DNA of 64,000 bases from Trametes villosa (Eukaryota > Basidiomycota > Agaricomycetes > Polyporales > Polyporaceae), in assembly GCA_002964805.2 (NCBI GenBank), contig PUDQ02000085.1, positions 1-64,000 on the forward strand, written 5' to 3'. Below are positions 55,252 through 64,000 of the stretch, in pieces; the stretch's first letter is position 1, and each line of letters starts with the position of its first letter. The notes below the pieces were generated by a model that was given only the letters and a program-made list of their open reading frames with translations, made no database searches and was not told the DNA's origin. The translations under genes were made by a program, and so were the position numbers.

Positions 55252-58200
55252 GATGGGCGGACCGTTCTGAACAGAGGAGGGGTCCGTCGTCAGTGTGGCG
55301 ATGGACGATGGCAGCGGCGCATACCCATAGCTCTTGACGCTCGACCTCAAAGTACTTTGGCTCACAATGGTCGGGCATTTTTCAACGGTCTGCAGACGCG
55401 CCTTACAGCGCTGAGTGGTTTGTGGGTGCACCAGGGAACGGACTGTGTGTCCAGGTGGGTGTGGCGTCAGATGCTTCGGGTATAAAGGGCCCAGAAAAAC
55501 GTATGCGTCACTGCAGAGACTGCAGTACGTTGCGCAAGGTGCTGTTAATTACCCGCAGTAACGGGCAAGAGGACGCGACCGATATCGATGGAGGTTGGTA
55601 GACGCGAGGAGAGGGCGCACGTTGGGCGCACGCGGGATGAACCTAGTAGTGTGCTTACGTAATGCTATTACCTGGCTGCCGGACCGGCTTCCCTTCTCGC
55701 GTTGTGGTTTGAGTGGGACTGCACCGCGTCCTTCGTTTCTCACCGCGCTCATCCGTCCCTAGTATTCCCGCATACGCCCACAAAAATTTGCTCGGTACTC
55801 CAGGAACAGCGGTATCCGCTAGATTCTGTCCTGTTCTCCTACGACGGTCATGAAGCAATCAAGTTGCGACGGTAGCTTAGCAGACTGGCTCAACTCAAGC
55901 CTGAAGTCGCTGGTATTCACTAAACTGAAGGCCGCGGCGATTCGGGTTCTCTAAGCTCTCCGGTACGCCCCGACGTGACTCGTGGCGAGTGAAGTTCTCA
56001 GACCATATATCCAGCCGGTAGCACATGGGTACGCTCGCGGCTTCCGCGGACCTGGTCAGCGGGCTCGTTCATCAATCTTTGGCTACAGACGGCCGGCACA
56101 GGTTCCCAGGAGGGTAGCCTGACCGCGGCCGTGGAAGTGCATCCGAAGCTCGTGTGTGCTTCTATCGCTAAAATCATCAGCGCCGGACATGAGCCCTGGC
56201 CGCCGGAACACCCACTGTGAGTCATCCTCATTCCAGCGATGCGAACGCCGTAGCTCTCCATGCAGATGATCATGCGCCCAAGGACCGTGGAATGAACTCT
56301 CCGCTTCATCGATAATCGTCCGTGCGCAAGACATATGCCGTCCGCTGCCTGTCTCGCAAGTGACTGACGTTGACGAGCTCATACCGTCATGGTATATGTC
56401 ATGCAAGGAAGCTTCTGCTTCTTGGATCTCGCCCCCCGCGGCGTCCAATATCACGTCGGGCCGACTCTGTCCATATGTGGCAGTCGCCTTGTTCTGGGAC
56501 GGAGGAGGGCGTTCATCCAAGTATGCCCTTCTCCGCCAGAAGAAAGCGGGAGGATGGTGCAGCTGAATGCAGCGGTGCATCTCGCCCATACTATCTGCCA
56601 TATTTGCTGCGAAGTGTTCTTCGCCCCTTGGATAGATATGGAGTCACGTAAACTGCTAGTCAGTTTTGCACGGCGACGGTATGCCGATATACGGACGTCT
56701 TCATTTGTGGTTCGTCCTCGAAGCCTCAAAGATTGTGTAGAAGTCGCACATGTTCTGATGCTCTTGAGTTCTGACTTAACGGTTGTCGGGAGACTTGCTG
56801 CAGCCTCTTACGAATGCACCCTCAACAAGTGTGGCAGACCTATCGTACAAAGCTCAGTCGCTCTATGTCGTCTGACCTATTGAATCTGCCGTCGTCCGAG
56901 TCCACTACACCTAAATGCCACCGTATGGAGTACCAGAACTACACGGTCAGCCTGCAAGGCTCCAGTGAAATAATATATGCCGTACGTCTCATTCCTAACA
57001 ATCATCTGCCAGAAGCCTCTTCCAATCCGCTGACCCAACACGTTGGATATCTCAAGGAATGTGCTGAAGCTTCCAGTCGCTCAATAAGGGTACGAACGTC
57101 GCGCAAAACCCCTCAGGAACTAGGTGTGTATGTTGTACCCCATCCTTCCAACTCTTCGCCGCACACCTTTCTCCTGACCGTCTTCTGTAAAATTCTCTAT
57201 CCTCATCTCCGTACAAAACAAATCCGAAGCAATCGTGTAGAATTCTCTATGCATCATTCCGTCCCCCGACGGCCCTTCTCCTTTGTTCAGCCGCTACTTC
57301 CGCCTCCGTGCCCTTCTGAGGGACCGCCCCAGCCTTCAGACCGCCGCCGCTATTGCACCCACACGCGCCCATGTCAGCTTCTCCCGGCAATATCCCGAAG
57401 CACTCCACGGACTCGGACAAACTAAGGTCAATGTCGCGCTTCTACAACCCCTCTCTAGGATCCCGTGGTGTGGAACTCCGCGAAGCTCTGGGTGTCCTAT
57501 CCTTCCAATACTAGGTATTTCTTTGTTTCGCGCGATGCTTATTGCCAATCCTCCCCGTCCGCTGCTACACCAGCATTCTCCCGGAAGGCTTCGACATCGG
57601 ATGCCAGGTTCTGCCTGCGCTGCTTCCTGCTGGGTTCTCTCCGGCGAGCTCTCAGCCCTGCATGGTTCTAGGCCTGATCCACAATCTGTGCATACCGCGC
57701 ACGGCACCGGGGAACTGCGGCTCGTATGCCGCATCACGAAGCCCACCGGGACAAAGAAAGAAGCCACGACCGTGGACGCACCAGTGCACGTCGTAGGCAG
57801 GCGTATCACGGTGCGGCTCGCTGCTGGTTTCCGCGCGACGGCCTCGAAGGTCCCGAGGTATGGGTAGAGACGGTGTCTTGCTCAGCGCTCAGCGCGCGCG
57901 TTGTAGATCTGATTCAGTCTCTATGTACACCATCTTATCCGCGGCTGCGCTCTGGTGGGCGTTGCAGGTGCGCCCGGTCTCCGGCCCTGTTGCTTGCTGT
58001 CTGCTACCCACGGCAATGCGTCTCCAGGCGAACCAGCCCGACCCATAGACCGGAGCTCGAGCTCCAAGCAACACCTCGGCCGTCCGATATCCGCTACACA
58101 CGCCAGACTCGACCAAGCTGCGCGGCAGCGGTGCGGCAGTGTCGCTACAGATAATACAATCGGGCGATCATCACCATCCACATCCACCGTTCCAATTGAA

Positions 58201-60401
58201 CGCCGTGTATGAGATCGTCGACGTCGATGCATGAACCCCCGGGCCGGGCGCCCGCCGCGGTGCGGCAGGAACCTGCGAGGAATGTCCGAGGGCAAGCACC
58301 CTCCGCCAGCCTTCAGGGCCAGGGCCCAACTGCAAGCACAAGCACACCCCCGACGCAGCAGCAACTTGCAACCCTCCTCTTGGTGGTGGCGTCCGTGTTC
58401 CTAGGCTCACTCGTCCGCTTCCATCAGAGGCGCGTCTCGACGCTGCAGGACACCCGTCGCGGGGCGCGGCTTTCAGACGGACCCCAGCGCAGCGCAGCGC
58501 GCACGCCATCACACTGACAGGGTCCGCCGCGGGCCCCCGGCGTGCAGTAGCACGCCCCCGCCAGCCTCCCCGCCCGACGCGCTGGTAAATGAGCCTGAGC
58601 CTGCCTGAGCATGCGCACGGGCGTCCGCGCGCGATCGGGGAGCACCCACCCGCCGCGTTCGGCGAATAGGTGCCGGGACAGTGTGGGCGGGCGCAAAGGC
58701 CGCGGCCTCTCACCGTCACTACAAATTCGAGTGTACCCAAGCCTGAAGGGGACGCCACCTCTGCGGGGGTGACGCGCATCGAAGAGCTATACCGCTTAGC
58801 GTCGCATTATGATCATGATATGAGGGTGCATATTATGCGCGTGAGTGTGGGTACCCCACTGGTAGCGGCTTCGGCCTGCGAGGGCTGAAGCTTGAGCTTG
58901 AATTGGTGGCGGACGCGGGTGCGGATTCGCCGCCGGCTGGTAGCCTCCAGGCAGCACTGACGCTTTGTATTGGCCCGCTTCGAATTCTCTTCGCACCATA
59001 TGTGGCGTATCACCATGCGCAGACGGCAGAAGCGTTGCTACTCATTAACGGCGCGATGGCGCCCGTGCGGAGCCTCGGGCGAACCTGCCGCATATGCAGC
59101 CCCGCAGCCGCACCGTCGACGTCGCGACAAGCATGCGACAACGCTCGTCACATTCAGAAAGACCGGACCTCGCTCGTGTGCACTGAATGGCTGGCCATTG
59201 GCGACGTAGCCCGGGCGGCACCCGGCGTCTTGGAAGGTGGACGCACGCGCACGCCCCACATTAAGCACAATTGACTGTTGCGCGAGGGTGTGCGGCACGG
59301 TGCGCTCGATCGAATTCGGGGTAAGGTGGCGGCGGTGTCCTAGGGCAGCTGCGTCCCCGTTCGCCCTCGGCGTGATCGGTGCTGATGGCTCGCACTTGCT
59401 GACACCTTTGGGGTGCTCAGGCGCGGAAGTCCGTGTCCTCCAGATGCATACGCATATGCAGGCTCAGCTCGGCCTCGAGTGCACGGCGTGGGCCTGCCCA
59501 GCAGTCAGCAGCCAGCAGCGCGAGAACACCCGCGCGCGGAAGCCGCTGCTCCTCCCGGGGCGGACGGAGCTACGCGCCCCGCGCATCCGGAGGGTCGCGT
59601 TCCAACTTCCCACCGAGATGCGCGGCTGCTGGGGGCACGGTGTAATATGCCATGCGCGGGCGGCGACGCACCGGCGCGGCGGGGTCGCCCGGCTGATTCT
59701 GGGCGGACGCATCAGGCGTGAGGGTGCTTCTGGGCGACGCGACGGGTGCGGCAGCGCTACGCGGGGGTGCGGCGGGGGACGCGGGCGCGGGGGGCTGCAT
59801 TGCGGGGCCCATATGGCGAAACATGGACAGACATATTACGTGCGCCGGGGAGTGTGATATTCAGATTCGGGTGCGGCTGCGGGCGTACGTACGGTGGGTT
59901 ACGTTACGGAATGTTCGCGTGCGGGATGTGCGCTTCATTCCCGGGGCGAGCGCGGCTGAGGAAGCGGGCGGAGAGGTATGGAACTGCGTAGACGTTGTCG
60001 TCATGGCTGCCGGGCGGGAGAGGCGAAGAGAGGACGAGATGGGCGGCTACGGGGAGGGAGGAGTGGTCGTGAGAGCGTGCGGGGACTCGGGACAGAAGGG
60101 GGATAGCGAGATGGAAGAGTGAATTGGACACCGATCGAGATTGGCTGAGCTGCAGCCCGCACAAGGGCAAAGTTTAGATCGCGGGGAGATCGCGCGCTGC
60201 TCGGTAAACCATATCGATATGAACGTGAGCTGCGCACTCGGGCAGAGGCCGATAAGAGCGCAGGCGGTGTGCCCGGGGTCGGTGACGGCGGCGACGGCGG
60301 GCAGAGAATGCGAGCGAGGCTGGGTGGCGAGGCTGCGCGCGGGGCTGAGCAGAGCGCGGGGGCGGGAGAGGGAGGTCGGAGGCGCCGAGAGAGGCGTGGC
60401 G
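55252..60401. other. 5.1 kb gene-poor region
   Basis: No gene that I can support. Weak candidates: a minus-strand ATG frame of 172 codons at 56601-56083 with fairly protein-like composition; a plus-strand frame of 164 codons over it; and a plus-strand ATG at 57371 (MSASPGNIPKHSTDSD) running about 47 codons to a TAG that could be a splice site. None has a known motif. From about 58000 on the sequence is very GC-rich and all frames open by chance. The purine-rich 60000-60390 part may be 5' regulatory DNA of the gene at 61860. Confidence 0.4.
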
Positions 60402-60933
60402 GAGGACCCCCGACAATCCATCAAGATGCCTGATGCCAGTTCCGGACAAAATCTGGCTCCTGAGGAGGCCTATGCCTGATCTGACCCGGACAAATTGGGC
60501 TAAAATCGGCGCCAGGCCTGATGCCAACCACCGGACAACGGGGGCGTCGGCCGGACTAGGCCTGATCCAACCGGGCCCTCTTGGGCGTCTAGTGGGCCCT
60601 AGGGAGGAGAGCATGAGCGACAGTCCGGCGCAACGCGGCTTGTGATTGGGCGACCGGGCGGCGGCTCGGCTCTCAGGACCGTTTCGCGGTACATTCGAGC
60701 CAGAAACGGCCAGAAAGCCGCAGGAAAGCGCTAAGCGCCCAAAATTGAACCTTAGCGCCCGGATTTGGCGGGCGAGGCCTGAGGCCAAGATCCGGACGAA
60801 GGCACCAAAAATCACCCGAGGCCTGGTCCAATCCGGACAAATCAGGCCTGCAGAGAGGCCTGATCCCACGGACAAAAATCGCCCAAAAATCGAAAATCGG
60901 ATCAGGCATTTTGGTGAAATGTCGGGGGTCCTC
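60402..60933. mobile_element. 532-bp non-autonomous DNA transposon (MITE)
   Basis: Terminal inverted repeats of about 33 bp (left GAGGACCCCCGACA, right TGTCGGGGGTCCTC, then matching ATGCCTGAT / ATCAGGCAT with a few mismatches between). It is flanked by GTGGCG on both sides (60396-60401 and 60934-60939), a 6-bp target-site duplication. The interior has many copies of GGCCTGAT and TCCGGACAAA-like units in both orientations, as transposase-binding subterminal repeats often look. There is no coding capacity. It sits about 930 bp before the zinc-finger factor at 61860. Confidence 0.85.
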
Positions 60934-60939
60934 GTGGCG

Positions 60940-61859
60940 GGTGGGAGCGGCGGGACGGGACGGGCAGCCGGAGGGACAACAGGCGCACACAGACCTCTGC
61001 GTCGGGCAGGTCCCATCCGGCGTTCGGTGGCAATGCGCTCGCAGAACATAGCCCGAGGCCCTGGCAGTGCGTGTCCATGTCGCCCGCCTCTGTGCCCCCG
61101 CTCTCTCCTCCGTTCCGTTACGACGTTTGACGACCCTTTGCCTCGTATTTCCCCTTCCCTTCAATCCCAGTACTGCCAGCGGGCGCAGGCTGCCTCTCCC
61201 GTATTTACCATCCGTCTTTCCCGCCACGGCTTGGCCGTGCGTGCCCCGCCCCCTCTCCCCTTCCGTGCATCGCCCTCGTTCGTGCACTGCTTGCCGATCC
61301 TCTCTGACGTGCTCCGAGCCCATCTCAAGGCGTCTCAGCCCGCCTCGTCTTTCAGTATTTCTGCCAAGAACGTTCTAACGACTCTTACGACCTCGACGTC
61401 CCGTTCCATTCCAAGCCCTTCCTCACGCTCCCTCCCACCGTCCCGTCCCGTCCTCGGTCGGCGCTCGCTGCGGACCTTCGCGTCCGTCATACCCTCCGCC
61501 TTCTCTTCTTTGTTCCCTGCGGGATCACACGCCCTCCGTCTTATCCACCGGCTCGTTAGTTTTTTTTGCGCGTTTCCATCCTCGACGTGGTTCCGGATTC
61601 ATAAACGCTCCAGCCCATCTCCAGCGTTCTCCTCGATCACTTCCGCCGCCCGTTCCTGAAAACCCAGTCTGCGCATTGTCCGCTCCCCATTGGTTTCCAA
61701 CGGTGCGTAACCCTTACCGCATTTGTCCCCCGATCTCGTCTTGCTCGAATCGGCTCTTAACCCTCTTCTGGTCTCACCCCTTCCGCTCACCCGCCCCATC
61801 TTAGTCCAGACCGCCGAGCCCGTGCTGACCTCTGCGCTTTATATGCACACAGGTCCTGC
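60940..61859 (+). promoter_or_regulatory. Promoter and long pyrimidine-rich leader of the Msn2/4-like gene
   Basis: From about 61080 to 61860 the plus strand is strongly C/T-rich (CCCTTCCCTTC, CTCTCCCCTTCC), typical of fungal core promoters and 5' UTRs. Several ATGs precede the main start, so uORF control is possible. TTTATATGCAC at about 61838 lies too near the ATG to be a usual TATA box. Confidence 0.5.
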
Positions 61860-63550
61860 ATGTACCACCACCACCTCCGTCAGCCGCTCATGGATGTCGC
61901 CACGACCTCGTTCCTCATGCAGCAGTTCGCCCCGCCCCCGCATTCCTCGTCTCCGCACCACCAGCAGCCTCTCCATTACAACTACTTCGATCGCGCGGCT
62001 GACCACTCCCGCCGCATCCCGCTCCAGTCGTCATTCGTCCGCTCCTCCGCGTCCTCCGCGCCCCGCCAGATGCAGCACTACTCGTCCCAGGCTCTCCCCT
62101 CGTCCTATCGCTCGACGTTCTCCATGGACTCCTCCTCGTCCTCCGGCACCGGCTCCTACGCCCAGGGCGGCAGCCCGCTAGGCTCCCCGTACGAGGTCCC
62201 CAGCACCGAGATGCAGCAGTCCGCAGTCAGTGGCGGGCAGCCGTTCCACTCGGAGGCGTACCCGCAGTCGTGGCCCCAGGTCGCCCAGCCGTCCCAGAGC
62301 CAGTACGCCGATCCCTACGCCGCCGGGTCTTACGACCTCCCGCACTCCGCGCCGTCGGCGTCCACGGTCGACGCGAACATCATGCAGGGCGTGAAGGCGG
62401 AGGACAGCTTCGAGTCGTACGGCGGCACTACCGGGGGCATCTACCTCGCTCCGTACGCCGACCAGCTGCAGACATCGACCTCCATGCCAGACCACCAGGG
62501 CTCGATTCCCGCCTACGCCATGTCCCAGTACTCCCCCGAGGTCGTCTCCCAGCAGTCCCTCGGCTACGGATACACCGCCGAGCCACAGTCCCACCCGTCG
62601 AGCGCAGAAGTGGCCACCATGTCGCCGTACCTGCTCACGAACCCCGCCCAGCTGCAATACCCGGACGAGGACATGCCGCGCTACGTGAACCCGACGCAGG
62701 TCTCGCCCGCGATCTCGCCCATGTCGCCGTACGCGCAGCTGCAGGAGCTGCCGCAGGACCAGAGCTGCGACCCGCGCTTCACGCTCGCGGGCGCGCTCCA
62801 CGGCGCGCACGGCGGCGCGAGCCCCTCCGACCGCGACGCGGACAGCAGCATGGGCGGCTCGCCCGCGCTCAGCCACGCGCACGCCGCCACCTCCGCGCCC
62901 ATCCCCGTGCCGGCGCGCAAGCGCACGCGGGCGGTGAGCTTCACGAGCGCGTCCTCGGACGAGGAGCCGCTCGGGTCGAGCGGCGAGTCCGAGCACGACG
63001 AGGACGGCGAGGGCGAGGACGACGAGTACGTGCAGCACTCCCCGCGCACGCGCCGCCGCGGGCTCTCGACGTCGTCCGCGTCGCCGTCGACGTCGACCGG
63101 CTCGTTCTCGATGGCGCGCCGCCTCGCGCCGCCGGTGCCCGTGCCGAACCTGACGAAGAAGAGCCGCGGGCGCCGGGTGCCCACCGCACAGCAGGTTGGG
63201 GGCCAGGGAGCTACGCAGAAGGTATGTCTGTCTCCCGCTTCATTCTTCGGTACGGAGGCTCACACGCCCGTGCGTCTAGCGCATGTACATGTGCAAGGTG
63301 CCTGGGTGCAACAAGTGTTTCGCCCGCGGCGAGCACCTGAAGCGCCACGTCCGGAGCATACACACGAACGAGAAGCGTGAGTGGCCCTCTCCTACGCCCC
63401 GTGCTCCGGTGCTGACCGTGCTCCGTTGGCTGTGCAGCGCACAAGTGTCCGTACCCCGGATGCGGCAAGGACTTCAGCCGCCACGACAACCTCGGGCAGC
63501 ACATGCGCGTGCACAAGGGCTACGTCGCGCCCAAGGCCGGCCGGCTCTGA
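61860..63550 (+). CDS. C2H2 transcription factor, Msn2/Msn4-like finger pair
   Basis: Three exons (61860-63221, 63280-63376, 63438-63550) give 523 residues. The long first exon codes a Gln/Ser/Pro/Tyr-rich, probably disordered activation region with an acidic cluster (SEHDEDGEGEDDEY). The two fingers at the end are YMCKVPGCNKCFARGEHLKR with HVRSIH, and, after the linker TNEKP, HKCPYPGCGKDFSRHDNLGQ with HMRVHKG. The contact residues RGEHLKRH and SRHDNLGQH match yeast Msn2/Msn4 (RSEHLKRH, SRSDNLSQH), which bind the stress element AGGGG. So it probably switches on stress genes. Both finger-splitting introns fit phase and consensus. An MITE lies upstream. Confidence 0.9.
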
Positions 63551-64000
63551 GTGCGCGCCGCGCCCGGGCCTCCGTTATTTTGCCACCGTTCAACATGGGG
63601 TCTCCAGTCTGTATGGGTTAGACGGGGGCGGCGCGTAGTACGTGCCGCCCCCGCAGCGCCGGCCCCCGGCGTGTCACGTCTCGCGATGATTTTTCTTACG
63701 GCCTCTGGTCTTTCCGGTTTACACGATCATTATTCCCAGTCACGTTCGGCCCTCCGTCTCTCCGTTCCGCCTCCATGTCTCTCTGTTTAGGCTCCCGCCG
63801 CGCACTGTATCCCCCCCTCCGGACTTTGGATGTATCATGTCCCTGCTCGTGCTCCTCCTCTGTATCGTCTATCCCCCGCTGTATTCTTATCCGGAACCCG
63901 TGTTACAGTATGCGAACGGCTTATGCCAGTTTATGCCCATGCCCACCGCCCGCTTGCTCGCCTGCCGCACGATCCCGTCTAAGCACCATTATGCGCTGAC
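63551..64000 (+). other. 3' flank of the Msn2/4-like gene
   Basis: 450 bp to the window edge, C/T-rich, probably mostly 3' UTR. No further gene seen. Confidence 0.5.

Noticed and set aside
56083..56601. 172-codon minus-strand ATG frame in the gene-poor region
   Set aside because: Fairly protein-like but without motif, intron or neighbour support; mentioned only in the gap entry.
62178..63340. Long frames on both strands over the Msn2/4-like gene
   Set aside because: GC-rich shadows of the true exon; no finger motifs.

Overview
The window is a piece of a fungal chromosome, most likely from a polypore-like Agaricomycete (Basidiomycota). Reasons: GC-rich genes broken by many 50-65 nt GT-AG introns with CTGAC-like branch sites, a basidiomycete-style histone H3, basidiomycete-type expansions of small orphan proteins, and a chromodomain Ty3/gypsy retrotransposon. 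Gene models were built by hand from exon frames and splice sites; no search was run.

Region 1 (1-8430) is the 3' part of a Ty3/gypsy element: the end of gag-protease, an in-frame UAG, a protease-less pol (RT, RNase H, integrase, chromodomain), an unusual third ORF downstream of pol, a polypurine tract and a 293-bp LTR. It is inserted in a decayed multi-copy gene. The whole element is full of short perfect inverted repeats, which I consider the strangest signal in the window.

Region 2 (8431-27300) is accessory: an orphan seven-exon gene, a 3 kb repeat relic, and four paralogous single-pass membrane proteins (three on -, one on +) with a shared secreted domain, a Ser/Thr stalk and, in two of them, a C-terminal PPxY tail. 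A GDSL-type esterase pseudogene and an intact zinc alcohol dehydrogenase lie between them.

Region 3 (27500-37330) is housekeeping: histone H3 with an apparent two-residue insertion beside K27, a stress-type hydrophilic small protein with tandem CRE sites, a homeodomain factor, a family-16 methyltransferase, a GON7-like small protein, mitochondrial ribosomal protein L2 and, divergent from it, RuvB-like 2.

Region 4 (37300-55250) holds an easily missed modular gene with two 123-nt exons, a small orphan gene, an SCI1-like protein next to a 103-bp near-perfect inverted repeat, divergent ribosomal genes RPL21 and RPS9, mitochondrial uS15, a DH-PH-FYVE Rho exchange factor with a GC-AG intron, an O-fucosyltransferase-like protein and a C2H2 protein.

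Region 5 (55250-64000) is gene-poor. It carries a 532-bp MITE with terminal inverted repeats and a 6-bp target duplication, then an Msn2/4-like two-finger transcription factor with a long pyrimidine-rich leader.
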